Shown in pieces: positions 25,221-35,720 of a stretch of DNA of 64,000 nt. The translations under genes and the position numbers were made by a program. The stretch spans positions 62,001 through 126,000 of the forward strand of contig BMUD01000001.1 in the NCBI GenBank assembly GCA_014650015.1, given 5' to 3'. The notes beneath the pieces are model-generated. The model was not told the DNA's origin. It saw only the letters and a program-made list of their open reading frames with translations, and did not search any database. Within the stretch, counting starts at the first letter, position 1; each line of letters starts with the position of its first letter. The stretch comes from Streptomyces griseoloalbus (GTDB lineage: Bacteria; Actinomycetota; Actinomycetes; Streptomycetales; Streptomycetaceae).

Positions 25221-25862
25221 GTGACCGCGGAGACCTCTCAGACGCTCGACAGGGGACTGCGTGTCCTCAAGCTGCTGGCCGACACGGACCATGGGCTGAC
25301 CGTCACCGAGCTTTCCCACAAACTGGGCGTGAACCGGACCGTCGTATACCGGTTGCTCGCCACACTGGAGCAGCACGCCCTGGTACGCCGTGATCTGGGC
25401 GGACGGGCCCGGGTCGGGCTCGGCGTGCTGAGGCTGGGCCGACAGGTGCATCCGCTGGTACGCGAGGCGGCGATGCCGGCGTTGCGGTCGCTGGCGGAGG
25501 ACATCGGTGCCACCGCGCATCTGACGTTGGTGGACGGGGCGGAGGCGCTGGCCGTGGCCGTGGTGGAGCCGTCGTGGACGGACTATCACGTCGCGTACCG
25601 GGCGGGGTTCCGGCATCCGCTGGACCGGGGGGCCGCGGGGAAGGCGATTCTCGCCGCTCGGCAGCAGGCCGCGGATGATCCCGGGTACACGCTGACGCAC
25701 GGGGAGCTGGAGGCCGGGGCGTGCGGGGCGGCCGCGCCGCTGCTGGGGGTCACGGGGGTGGAGGGCAGCGTGGGTGTCGTCATGCTGGCGGACGTCGTCC
25801 CGGAGCGGGTCGGTACGAGGGTGCTGGACGCGGCGCGGGAGGTCGCGGAGGCGTTGCGCTGA
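25221..25862 (+). CDS. IclR-family transcriptional regulator
   Basis: A 213-residue one-component regulator. The N-terminal winged helix-turn-helix reads SQTLDRGLRVLKLLADTDHGLTVTELSHKLGVNRTVVYRLLATLEQHALV (about 7-55), and the C-terminal IclR effector domain shows ATAHLTLVDGAEALAVAVVEPS and RAGFRHPLDRGAAGKAILA. It is shorter than the usual 250-270 residues, so the effector domain may be slightly reduced at the C terminus. AAGGAG at 25207-25212 supports GTG 25221 over GTG 25212. The likely target operon is not evident: the divergent partner is missing and the next gene is a protease. Confidence 0.88.
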   Translation: MTAETSQTLDRGLRVLKLLADTDHGLTVTELSHKLGVNRTVVYRLLATLEQHALVRRDLGGRARVGLGVLRLGRQVHPLVREAAMPALRSLAEDIGATAHLTLVDGAEALAVAVVEPSWTDYHVAYRAGFRHPLDRGAAGKAILAARQQAADDPGYTLTHGELEAGACGAAAPLLGVTGVEGSVGVVMLADVVPERVGTRVLDAAREVAEALR

Positions 25863-26068
25863 GCCGCGGTGGGCCGGGGGCGGGTTCCGCCGCCGGCGTT
25901 CGCCGGGTGCCTCCCCGCTCTCGTCTCCGCTCGGGCGGAGGTCGTACCCCCACCGCCCACCCGTGCCGCCCCAGGGGTGCGGGCCGTTTCAACCCCTGCG
26001 GGAGGCACGACCGCCCGCGGGCGCGTCGGTGGGCCCCTGCGGCACGGCTGCCCGCAGCCGAGTCGCGT

Positions 26069-26074
26069 TAGATT
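26069..26074 (+). promoter_or_regulatory. -10 box, leaderless start of Lon-like protease gene
   Basis: TAGATT (26069-26074) ends 7 nt before GTG 26081, so the transcript should begin at or next to the start codon. No Shine-Dalgarno sequence is present. Confidence 0.5.
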
Positions 26075-26080
26075 GACCCC

Positions 26081-26872
26081 GTGCTCTCTCGCCTCACGCG
26101 TCCCCAAGTCCTCGCCGTCTGCGCCGCTCCCGCCGTCGCCCTGCTGGCCACGGCCGTGTTCGCGCCGCTGCCGTTTTCCGTGGCGCAGCCCGGGTTGACG
26201 GCCGATGTGCTCGGGGAGAACAAGGGGGCGCAGGTCATCACGATCTCCGGGGCTCCCGTGCGGGAGACCAGCGGGCAGCTGCGGATGACCACCATCGAGG
26301 CGACCTCCCCGGACACCCGCGTCGGTCTCGCGGACGTGATCGACAGCTGGTTCCGCACCGACCAGGCGGTCATGCCCCGCGAATCGGTCTACCCCAGCGG
26401 CGACACCGTCCGGGAGATCGAGCGGTACAACCGGAAGCAGATGAAGGAGTCCCAGGACGAGGCGACCCGGGCCGCGCTCGGATATCTGAAGCGCGAGGAC
26501 GAGGACATCGAGGTCGATCTGGAGCTCGCCGACGTCGGCGGCCCCAGCGCCGGACTGCTGTTCTCCCTCGGCATCGTCGACAAACTGGACGGCGACGGCG
26601 ACGGCGGCGACCTCACCGGCGGCCGGGTCGTCGCCGGTACGGGCACGATCGCCGCGGACGGCACCGTCGGAGCGGTCGGCGGCGTCCCCCTGAAGACGCA
26701 GGCGGCCGAGCGGGACGGCGCCACCGTCTTCCTCGTCCCCGAGGCCGAGTGCTCCGACGCCCGGGTGGAACTCCCCGAGGGACTGCGGCTGATCCCGGTC
26801 ACCACCCTCGAGGGCGCCGTCGACGCGCTGGTGTCCCTGGAGAAGGGCACCGGCAAGGTTCCCAGCTGCTGA
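26081..26872 (+). CDS. Membrane-anchored Lon-like (S16) serine protease
   Basis: A 263-residue exported protein with an N-terminal signal/anchor (about 8-36) and a C-terminal Lon proteolytic domain. The nucleophile is in GGPSAGLLFSLG (Ser156) and the lysine in GGVPLKTQAA (Lys205), the S16 Ser-Lys dyad. It resembles YlbL-type PDZ-S16 proteins but lacks an obvious PDZ domain: about 110 residues separate anchor and catalytic domain. Without an ATPase, it would cleave unfolded or specific exported proteins. The Asp/Gly-rich insert DKLDGDGDGGDL is unusual. It is convergent with the Opu operon. Confidence 0.85.
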   Translation: MLSRLTRPQVLAVCAAPAVALLATAVFAPLPFSVAQPGLTADVLGENKGAQVITISGAPVRETSGQLRMTTIEATSPDTRVGLADVIDSWFRTDQAVMPRESVYPSGDTVREIERYNRKQMKESQDEATRAALGYLKREDEDIEVDLELADVGGPSAGLLFSLGIVDKLDGDGDGGDLTGGRVVAGTGTIAADGTVGAVGGVPLKTQAAERDGATVFLVPEAECSDARVELPEGLRLIPVTTLEGAVDALVSLEKGTGKVPSC

Positions 26873-26873
26873 G

Positions 26874-26921
26874 CTGTCCGGCCATCGTCGTCCGCGTGCG
26901 ACGGCGGGAACGGTCGGACAG
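26874..26921. terminator. Hairpin between convergent genes
   Basis: CTGTCCG (26874-26880) and CGGACAG (26915-26921) flank an inner CGTCG/CGACG helix, a likely shared terminator. Confidence 0.5.
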
Positions 26922-26931
26922 GCCCCGGCGG

Positions 26932-27909
26932 CTACCGCTCCTTGACGAACCCTTCCTCCACCATCCAGTCCAGTGCCACCTCGTGCGGGTCCTCCCCGTC
27001 GACGTCCACCCTGGCGTTGAGGTCCTGCGCCACCTCGTTGTTCAGCTTCGCCGTGACCGGGTCGAGGACGTCGGCGATGGCCGGCCACTCCTCGAAGGTG
27101 TCGGCGTTGACCGTGGGCGCCGCGTTGTAGTTGGGGAAGAACTTCCTGTCGTCCTCCATCACCACCAGGTTCATGGACTTGATGCGCCCGTCGGTGGTGA
27201 AGACCTCGCCGTAGGTGCAGGCGCCCTTCGCCGCCTGGGTGTAGATGATGCCGGTGTCCATCTGCGTGACGTTGCGCGCCGGGAGGTTCATGCCGTACGC
27301 CTTCTCCATGCCCGGCAGTCCGTCCGCGCGGTTGGCGAACTCGCCCTCCACGCACAGCGTCACCGCACCCGGGTCGGACTTCGCCAGCGCCGCCACGTCG
27401 GAGAGGGTCCGCGTGCGGTACTTCTCGTAGTTCGCCTGGTTCATGGCGAGGGCGTAGGTGTTGTTCAGGGCCGACGGCTCCAGCCAGATCACCCCGTTCT
27501 TCGCGTCCGCCTCGCGCACCGCCTCCCACTGCTCGCGCGGATCGGTGATCGGCTCGCTGTTGCCCTGGTACGTGATCCAGGCCGTGCCCGTGTACTCGAA
27601 CCCGGCGTCCGCCTCGCCCTTGACGACCGCCTCCCGGGAGCCGACGGACCCCTGGATGCCGGTCCGGTCGACGACGTCCGCGCCGGCCGCCTCGAAGGCG
27701 ATGCCCATGATCGCGCCGAGGATGAGCTGCTCGGTGAACTCCTTGGACGTGACGGTGAGCTTCGCGCCCTCCAGGGGCTTGCCCTTGCCGATCGAGCCCG
27801 GCTCCACGTCGTCGACCATGGGGGAGCCGCTGGTCAGTCCGCAGCCGGAGGCCGCCACCAGCAGGGCCGCGGCGAGGAGCGGACACATACGCCGTCCCGG
27901 ACGTCTCAT
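26932..27909 (-). CDS. Opu-type osmoprotectant-binding lipoprotein
   Basis: A 325-residue substrate-binding lipoprotein (lipobox AASGC, Cys23) of the OpuAC/ProX fold that binds glycine betaine, choline or related quaternary amines outside the membrane. Motifs include TVTSKEFTEQLILGAIM, FEYTGTAWITYQG and MNLVVMEDDRKFFPNYNAAP. ATG 27909 overlaps the upstream permease stop; ATG 27888 is an internal alternative. It is last in a four-gene minus-strand operon: permease, ATPase, permease, binding protein. The exact ligand cannot be read from sequence. Confidence 0.9.
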   Translation of the reverse strand: MRRPGRRMCPLLAAALLVAASGCGLTSGSPMVDDVEPGSIGKGKPLEGAKLTVTSKEFTEQLILGAIMGIAFEAAGADVVDRTGIQGSVGSREAVVKGEADAGFEYTGTAWITYQGNSEPITDPREQWEAVREADAKNGVIWLEPSALNNTYALAMNQANYEKYRTRTLSDVAALAKSDPGAVTLCVEGEFANRADGLPGMEKAYGMNLPARNVTQMDTGIIYTQAAKGACTYGEVFTTDGRIKSMNLVVMEDDRKFFPNYNAAPTVNADTFEEWPAIADVLDPVTAKLNNEVAQDLNARVDVDGEDPHEVALDWMVEEGFVKER

Positions 27910-28766
27910 GGGCCCGCCTCCAGGCCGCGCGGCCGCATCAGCAGTTCCGCCAGCGAGGCCAGCCAGTCCACCAGCAGCGCGAGGGCGACGGTCAGGATGG
28001 AGCCCACCACCAGCACCGGCATGCGCTGGCTGGTGATCCCGGTGGTGATCAGGACGCCGAGCCCGCCGCCACCGCCGAAGGTCGCCAGGGTCGCCGTGCC
28101 GACGTTCAGCACGAGCGCGGTGCGCACACCGGCGAGGATGAGCGGGACGGCCAGCGGCAGCTCCACCCGGGTCAGCACGCCCAGCGGGGACATGCCGATG
28201 CCGCGCGCCGCCTCCAGCAGCATCGGGTCGTTGGCCTTCAGGCCGGCGATGGTGTTGGCCAGCACCGGCAGGACGGCGTAGGCGATGATGCCGATCAGGG
28301 CGGCCCTGCGGCCGATGCCCAGCCAGATCACCAGCAGCGCCAGCAGACCGATCGCCGGGGTGGCCTGCCCCATGTTGGCGAACACCATCGCGGCCGGCAT
28401 GGCCCTGCGGAACATGCCCCGGGTCAGCAGGATGCCCAGCGGGATCGCGATGATCAGCACGAAGAACGTCGAGATGGCGGTGAGCTGGATGTGCTGCCAC
28501 AGCGCCTTGGACACCTGGCCGTCCGACAGGGCGTTCCGGGTCAGCGCGTCCAGGTCGGCCTGCTCGAACCACAGCCAGGTCGCGAGCAGTACGGCGATCA
28601 GCACCGTCGGCAGGAACGTCAGCTTCTGCCAGGTCACCCGGGGCGGCCCCGACGGCGGCGGCGGGGGAGCGGCGTCCCTCCCGTCGGGGTCCGCGCCCTC
28701 GTCCCGGAACGCGTGCCCCTTCACCTCGTGCTCGCCGTCGGGCCGCCGGCCGGAAGAGGTCCTCAC
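27906..28766 (-). CDS. Opu-type ABC permease (second permease)
   Basis: A 286-residue permease. A charged, proline-rich N-terminal tail of about 55 residues precedes five or six membrane helices with the conserved loop LLEAARGIGMSPLGVLTRVELPLAVPLILAG, typical of OpuCB/OpuCD and ProW. GTG 28766 overlaps the ATPase stop (28763). The polar tail is longer than in the other permease of the operon and may be cytoplasmic. Confidence 0.88.
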   Translation of the reverse strand: MRTSSGRRPDGEHEVKGHAFRDEGADPDGRDAAPPPPPSGPPRVTWQKLTFLPTVLIAVLLATWLWFEQADLDALTRNALSDGQVSKALWQHIQLTAISTFFVLIIAIPLGILLTRGMFRRAMPAAMVFANMGQATPAIGLLALLVIWLGIGRRAALIGIIAYAVLPVLANTIAGLKANDPMLLEAARGIGMSPLGVLTRVELPLAVPLILAGVRTALVLNVGTATLATFGGGGGLGVLITTGITSQRMPVLVVGSILTVALALLVDWLASLAELLMRPRGLEAGP

Positions 28767-30079
28767 GCCTTCGCCTCCCCTCCGAGGCCTCCGGCGCCTC
28801 CGAAGCCCTCCTGCTCGGCGTGCGTCTGCGCGGCCCGCTGCTCCTCCAGCCCGTGCTGGGCCTCCCGCGCCTCCAGCCGGTCGGCCTCCAGCAGTTCGTG
28901 CACGGAGTTCATCAGCGTCTCCACGTCGACGACGCCCTCGTACGCGCCGCGCCGCCCGGTGACCGCGACCCGGCCCGTGTTGTCGGTGAGCACCGCCTCC
29001 AGCGCGTCCCGCAGTGTCGCGTCCCGGGTCACCGTGTCGTGGACCAGCGTGCCCGCGCGGGCCAGCGAGCCCTTGGCGCGCATCATGTCGCCGCGCCGCA
29101 GCCACTTGTAGGGGCGGCCCTGCTTGTCGAGGAGCAGGATCTCGTTGGTGCCGCTGGAACGGAGCCGGTTGAAGATGTGCTGGAGCGGGTCGTCGACGGT
29201 CACCGTCGGGTAGTCGGTGATCTCCACGTCCCGCACCCGGGTGAGGTTGAGCCGCTTCAGTGCCGCCCCGGCGCCCACGAAGCCCGACACGAAGTCGTCG
29301 GCGGGGTTGGTGAGGATCGCCTCCGGGGTGTCGAACTGGGCGATGTGGGAGCGCTCGCGCAGCACCGCGATCCGGTCGCCGATCTTGATCGCCTCGTCGA
29401 AGTCGTGGGTGACGAAGACGATCGTCTTGTGCAGCTCGCGCTGGAGACGGATCAGCTCGTCCTGGAGGTGGTCCCGGGTGATCGGGTCGACCGCGCCGAA
29501 CGGCTCGTCCATCAACAGCACCGGCGGATCCGCCGCGAGCGCCCGCGCCACGCCCACCCGCTGCTGCTGGCCACCGGACAGCTGACGCGGATAGCGGCCG
29601 TGGAACTCGCCGGGATCCAGTCCGACCAGGTCCAGCATCTCCTCCACCCGGGCCCGCACACGGGCCGCCGGCCAGCGCAGCATCTTCGGCACCAGCGCGA
29701 TGTTCTGCGCCACGGTCATGTGCGGGAACAGTCCGCTGGCCTGGATCGCGTAGCCGATCGTGCGGCGCAGCCGCACCGGGTCCATGTGGGTGACGTCCTC
29801 GCCGCCGATGCGGATCCGGCCGCCCGTCGGCTCGATCAGCCGGTTGATCATCTTCAGCGTGGTGGACTTACCGCAGCCCGACGGGCCGACGAGGATCACC
29901 GTCTCGCCCGCCCGGATGTCCATGCTGACGTTGTCGACGGCCGGCAGCGCACCGCCCGGATACCGCTTGGTCAGGCCCTCCAGCTCGATGGCCGCCCCGA
30001 CCGACCGGGACGTCGTCTCGGAGGTCTGCGGCGTCAGTGGTGTCTGTGGTGTCTGCGGGCTCCCCGGTGTGTCAGCCAC
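28763..30079 (-). CDS. Opu-type ABC ATPase with CBS domains
   Basis: A 438-residue ATPase energising osmoprotectant uptake. Walker A is GPSGCGKST, the signature is LSGGQQQRVGVARAL, and Walker B is LLMDEPFGAVDP. The C-terminal third carries two CBS modules (about 285-405), which in OpuA/OpuC-type systems sense ionic strength or c-di-AMP, followed by a Glu/Ala/Gly-rich tail. It overlaps both neighbouring permease genes by a few bases, indicating coupling. Confidence 0.92.
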   Translation of the reverse strand: MADTPGSPQTPQTPLTPQTSETTSRSVGAAIELEGLTKRYPGGALPAVDNVSMDIRAGETVILVGPSGCGKSTTLKMINRLIEPTGGRIRIGGEDVTHMDPVRLRRTIGYAIQASGLFPHMTVAQNIALVPKMLRWPAARVRARVEEMLDLVGLDPGEFHGRYPRQLSGGQQQRVGVARALAADPPVLLMDEPFGAVDPITRDHLQDELIRLQRELHKTIVFVTHDFDEAIKIGDRIAVLRERSHIAQFDTPEAILTNPADDFVSGFVGAGAALKRLNLTRVRDVEITDYPTVTVDDPLQHIFNRLRSSGTNEILLLDKQGRPYKWLRRGDMMRAKGSLARAGTLVHDTVTRDATLRDALEAVLTDNTGRVAVTGRRGAYEGVVDVETLMNSVHELLEADRLEAREAQHGLEEQRAAQTHAEQEGFGGAGGLGGEAKA

Positions 30080-30719
30080 GAATCCCCCTGGGAATGGTCA
30101 GCCGCCCGATCAGGACGTACGCGGCGTCGAACAACAGGGCCAGGACGATGATCCCGAGGGTGCCCGCGAGGACCTGGTTGAGCGCGTTCTTGCTGCCCAG
30201 CGAGGCGATCCCACGGAAGATCAGGTTGCCGAGGCCGGGGCCGGAGGCGAAGGCGGCGATGGCGGCGATGCCCATCAGCATCTGCGTGGAGACCCGGATG
30301 CCGGTCAGGATCGGCGGCCAGGCGAGCGGCAGCTCCACCCGTGCCAGCCGGGCCACGGGCGACATGCCGATCCCCTTGGCCGCGTCCACCAGCGACGGAT
30401 CGACCCCGCGCAGCCCCACGATCGCGTTCCGTACGATCGGCAGCAGCCCGTACAGCGTCAGCGCGATCACCGTCGGCGGCACCCCGAGGCCCACGATCGG
30501 GATCAGCAGACCGATCATGGCCAGCGCCGGAATGGTCAGCAGGGTCGCGGTGGTGAGGGTGGCGAGGTTGCCCGCCCACTCGCTGCGGTAGGTGGCCACC
30601 CCGATCAGCACGCCCAGCACGGTCGCCACCACCATGCACTGGAAGACGACGCTGGCGTGCTGGAACGCGTCGGTGAGCAGCTGCTGATGGCGGTTGCCCA
30701 GGTACTCCCAGAAGTTCAC
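30072..30719 (-). CDS. Opu-type ABC permease (first permease)
   Basis: A 215-residue permease with the loop VDAAKGIGMSPVARLARVELPLAWPPILTG, close to that of the partner gene; the two permeases probably form a heterodimer as in OpuCB/OpuCD. GGTGAG lies 5 nt before ATG 30719. The gene begins only 30 bases after the stop of the Lrp-type regulator on the same strand with no hairpin between, so read-through from hpdR is possible. Confidence 0.9.
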   Translation of the reverse strand: MNFWEYLGNRHQQLLTDAFQHASVVFQCMVVATVLGVLIGVATYRSEWAGNLATLTTATLLTIPALAMIGLLIPIVGLGVPPTVIALTLYGLLPIVRNAIVGLRGVDPSLVDAAKGIGMSPVARLARVELPLAWPPILTGIRVSTQMLMGIAAIAAFASGPGLGNLIFRGIASLGSKNALNQVLAGTLGIIVLALLFDAAYVLIGRLTIPRGIRG

Positions 30720-30749
30720 ATCAGCTCACCCCAGCTCGGCCAGGTCGGG

Positions 30750-32491
<1,742 letters not shown>

Positions 32492-32582
32492 CACCCGCGA
32501 CCGCGACAGCCGTGCCGCGCCCGCGACGACAGCCGTGCCGCGCCCACCGGGGGCAGCCGCGCCACCGTCACGGCGGGCCGTC

Positions 32583-32600
32583 GTGCCGCCGGCGCGGCAC
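32583..32600. terminator. Hairpin between convergent hppD and TPR genes
   Basis: GTGCCGC-CGGC-GCGGCAC is a perfect palindrome. Upstream, GACAGCCGTGCCGCGCCC is directly repeated (32506 and 32527). It probably ends hppD. Confidence 0.45.
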
Positions 32601-32689
32601 GGGCGGGCGCGACGGCACCCCGCGGGCGTCGGGCCGCGTAACAGACCCCCCGGCGTCACACGCGGGACACCCCGGACACGCGCCGAGCC

Positions 32690-34087
32690 TCAGGAAGACC
32701 CCGGCCCCGCCTGGACGGACGGTTCCCCCAGGCGGGCCAGCGCCGCCTTCGCCCGCGGCACCCGCAGCGGACAGAAGTACGGATTGATCTGCAACGCCTC
32801 CCGCAGATGCCGCCGCGCCGCCCCGTACCGCTCCACCTCCTTCTCGATCATCCCCCGGTGGAACACGTACAGCGCGCTCCGCACCCCACCGCCCCGCGTC
32901 CCCTCCGTCGCCCGTACCGCGAACCGCAGCGCCTCCTCCGACCGCCCCACCCGGTGCAACGCCCACCCCAACGCGTCCGCCACCCCCGTCGACGGCTGCC
33001 GCTTCCACTCCGCCCGCAGCCGCCGCACCGCCGCCCGCGCGTCCCCGTGGTCCGCCTCGAAGCGGCCGAGCACCAGCTCCTCGTCGGCCCCGTGCGCGGC
33101 GGCCAGCCGTACCCGATCCCGCAGCAGGCCGTACTGCACCCCGGCGGCCTGCCGCAGCCCCAGCGACTCGTACAGCTCGCCCAGCTCCAGCGCGTACTCG
33201 GGCCGGGGCTGCTTGGCCAGCGCCACCCGGTACACGCCCAGCGCCTCCGTCATCCGGCCCAGCGCCGCCAGCGCCCTGCCCTGACCGGCCTGCGCCGCCC
33301 GCTGGTCGGGGTCGATCCGCACCGCCTCCTCGAAGTGCCGCAGCGCGTCCTCGCGGTCGCCGCGCTCCCAGGCGAGCTGCCCGGCCCGCTCCAGATACGC
33401 CGCCCGCTCGGCCGGCTCCCCGGTGGCGGACACCGCGTCGGCCAGCTTGGCCGCCGCGTCCTCCCGCCAGCCCCGGTCCCGGTACACGGCCGCCGCCCGC
33501 GCCATCACGGCCGGCCCGTCACGCAGCCCGGTCAGCCGTTCCAGCAGCTTCGCCGTCTCCTCGTGGTCACCGAGCCCCGTGGCCGCCTCGATCAGCGGCG
33601 GATACGTCGTCCACCGCTTCGGTTCCAGCTTCCGCGCCGCCTCGCCCCAGGTGCGGGCCTCGGCGAAGTCCCGGCGGGCGTTCGCCAGCACCGCCAGCCC
33701 CCGCAGCGCCGGGGCGTTGCCCTCGGGCCGCACCTTCAGCGAGGTGCGCAGCGCCTTCTCCGCCCGCGACCAGTACGCCGGGTCCGCCAGCCGCAGCCCC
33801 TGCTCCACCCGGGCCGAGCCGAGCACCGCCCAGGCCCGGGCGTCCCTCGGGTGCTTCGTCAGATGCCGCTCGCGCTCCTCGACCAGCGCCTCCAGATCGG
33901 GCAGCGCGGCCGGCACCCCGCTGGTGACGGCCGCCAGCGCCCGCGCCGCCGGATCCGGCGCGGGCGGCTCCTCCTGCCCCCAGGGCAGCAGCACCAGCAC
34001 CCCGCCCAGCACCGCGCATCCGGCGACCGAGGCGAGCAGCGTCCGGTGCCTCACCCGCTTCCGGGGCCCACATGGCTTGTCGTCCAT
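32690..34087 (-). CDS. Membrane-anchored TPR protein
   Basis: A 465-residue protein with a short basic cytoplasmic start, one membrane segment (about 15-35) and a long exported or periplasm-side array of tetratricopeptide helices. Examples are AWAVLGSARVEQGLRLADP, LERAGQLAWERGDREDALRHFEEAVRIDPDQ and YALELGELYESLGLRQAAG. TPR arrays are protein-interaction scaffolds; no partner is evident. ATG 34087 is preferred to ATG 34096. A 13-bp palindrome (CGCACA-C-TGTGCG, 34090-34102) sits immediately upstream of the start and may be an operator. Confidence 0.8.
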   Translation of the reverse strand: MDDKPCGPRKRVRHRTLLASVAGCAVLGGVLVLLPWGQEEPPAPDPAARALAAVTSGVPAALPDLEALVEERERHLTKHPRDARAWAVLGSARVEQGLRLADPAYWSRAEKALRTSLKVRPEGNAPALRGLAVLANARRDFAEARTWGEAARKLEPKRWTTYPPLIEAATGLGDHEETAKLLERLTGLRDGPAVMARAAAVYRDRGWREDAAAKLADAVSATGEPAERAAYLERAGQLAWERGDREDALRHFEEAVRIDPDQRAAQAGQGRALAALGRMTEALGVYRVALAKQPRPEYALELGELYESLGLRQAAGVQYGLLRDRVRLAAAHGADEELVLGRFEADHGDARAAVRRLRAEWKRQPSTGVADALGWALHRVGRSEEALRFAVRATEGTRGGGVRSALYVFHRGMIEKEVERYGAARRHLREALQINPYFCPLRVPRAKAALARLGEPSVQAGPGSS

Positions 34088-34161
34088 GGCGCACACTGTG
34101 CGTCACACCCCACGTCCGTACGATGATCACACTCCGGGGTGAGGCGGCTGCCTACGTGGGG

Positions 34162-34190
34162 TTCACACCGATGGCCCCGGGTGCCACTCT
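34162..34190 (+). promoter_or_regulatory. Promoter of the FAD-linked oxidase gene
   Basis: TTCACA (34162-34167) and CACTCT (34185-34190) with a 17-bp spacer place the start of transcription at about ATG 34197, suggesting a leaderless transcript. Confidence 0.45.
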
Positions 34191-34196
34191 GTGATC

Positions 34197-35606
34197 ATGA
34201 GCCGTATCGAAGCGCGACGCGATGAAGACACGGTGGCGGCCGGCCCTCTCGTCGACCGGCTGCTCGGTGGCCTGCCCGCCGAGGCGGTCCTGACCGACCC
34301 CGACATCACGGCCTCCTACGCCAACGACATGGCGAGCTTCTGCCCGGCCGGCCGCCCCGCGGTGGTCGTCCTGCCGCGCACGGTCGAACAGGTCCAGCAC
34401 GTCATGCGCACCGCCACCGAGCTCCGTGTCCCCGTCGTCCCCCAGGGCGCCCGCACCGGCCTGTCCGGTGCCGCGAACGCCACCGACGGCTGCATCGTGC
34501 TCTCCCTGACCAAGATGGACCGCATCCTGGAGATCAGCCCGGTCGACCGGATCGCCGTCGTCGAACCCGGCGTCATCAACGCCACCCTCTCCCGAGCCGT
34601 CGGCGAACACGGCCTCTCCTACCCGCCCGACCCCTCCAGCTGGGAGATGTGCACCATCGGCGGCAACATCGGCACCGCGTCGGGCGGGCTGTGCTGCGTG
34701 AAGTACGGGGTGACGGCCGAGTACGTCCTCGGACTGGACGTCGTCCTCGCCGACGGCCGCCTGATGTCCACCGGCCGCCGCACCGCCAAGGGCGTCGCCG
34801 GATACGACCTGACCCGGCTGTTCGTCGGCTCCGAGGGCTCCCTCGGCATCGTCGTCCGCGCCGTCCTCGCCCTCAGGCCCAAGCCGCCCGAGCAGCTGGT
34901 GCTGGCCGCGGAGTTCGCCTCCGGCGCCGCCGCCTGCGACGCCGTCTGCCGCGTCATGGCCGGCGGCCACGTCCCCTCCCTCCTGGAACTCATGGACCGT
35001 ACGACGGTCAAGGCCGTCAACGACATGGCCCGCATGGGCCTGCCGGAGTCCACCGAGGCGCTGCTGCTCGCCGCCTTCGACACCACCGACCCCGCCGCCG
35101 ACCTCGCCGCCGTCGGCGCGCTGTGCGAGGCCGCCGGCGCCACCCGGGTCGTGCCGGCCGAGGACGCCGCCGAGTCCGAACTGCTGCTCCAGGCACGACG
35201 GATGGCCCTGGTCGCGCTCGAAGCGGTCAAGGGCACCACGATGATCGACGACGTGTGCGTGCCCCGCTCCCGGCTCGGCGAGCTCATCGACGGCGTCGAG
35301 CGGATCTCCGAGAAGTACCGGCTCACCATCGGCGTCGTCGCCCACGCGGGCGACGGCAACACCCACCCGACGGTCTGCTTCGACGCGCAGGACCCCGAGG
35401 AGTCCCGGCGGGCCCGCGAGTCCTTCGACGAGATCATGGCGCTCGGCCTGGAGCTCGGCGGCACCATCACCGGTGAGCACGGCGTGGGCGTGCTGAAGAA
35501 GGAGTGGCTGGCGCGCGAGCTCGGCCCGGTGGGGCTGGAGATGCAGCGCGCCGTCAAACAGGCCTTCGATCCGCTGGACCTTCTGAACCCGGGCAAGCTC
35601 TTCTGA
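34197..35606 (+). CDS. FAD-linked oxidase (GlcD / D-lactate dehydrogenase family)
   Basis: A 469-residue flavoprotein of the FAD-binding type 4 family that oxidises 2-hydroxy acids such as glycolate or D-lactate. The PCMH FAD motif is VPVVPQGARTGLSGAANATDG with WEMCTIGGNIGTASGGLCCVKYG. The C-terminal substrate domain has VVAHAGDGNTHPTVCFD and the ending TGEHGVGVLKKEWLARELG ... FDPLDLLNPGKLF. It is a stand-alone GlcD-like form with no GlcE/GlcF partners nearby, so an electron acceptor is not identified. GTG 34191 is an alternative start two codons upstream. Confidence 0.88.
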   Translation: MSRIEARRDEDTVAAGPLVDRLLGGLPAEAVLTDPDITASYANDMASFCPAGRPAVVVLPRTVEQVQHVMRTATELRVPVVPQGARTGLSGAANATDGCIVLSLTKMDRILEISPVDRIAVVEPGVINATLSRAVGEHGLSYPPDPSSWEMCTIGGNIGTASGGLCCVKYGVTAEYVLGLDVVLADGRLMSTGRRTAKGVAGYDLTRLFVGSEGSLGIVVRAVLALRPKPPEQLVLAAEFASGAAACDAVCRVMAGGHVPSLLELMDRTTVKAVNDMARMGLPESTEALLLAAFDTTDPAADLAAVGALCEAAGATRVVPAEDAAESELLLQARRMALVALEAVKGTTMIDDVCVPRSRLGELIDGVERISEKYRLTIGVVAHAGDGNTHPTVCFDAQDPEESRRARESFDEIMALGLELGGTITGEHGVGVLKKEWLARELGPVGLEMQRAVKQAFDPLDLLNPGKLF

Positions 35607-35720
35607 ACATAAGGTGCCCGAAAGGAGTGGGGTCCGGTCGGACGGGCGGTCAGGTCCCCGCTCGTCTGATAGATGTGGAGCCCCCCGACCCACCCCTCGA
35701 GCAGATACGGGACGACGGAC

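Noticed and set aside
28987-29010. Second RecA-NDp motif (TTGTCGGTG)
   Set aside because: It lies inside the ABC ATPase gene and the bases at the -10 position (CTCCAG) do not fit TAnnnT.
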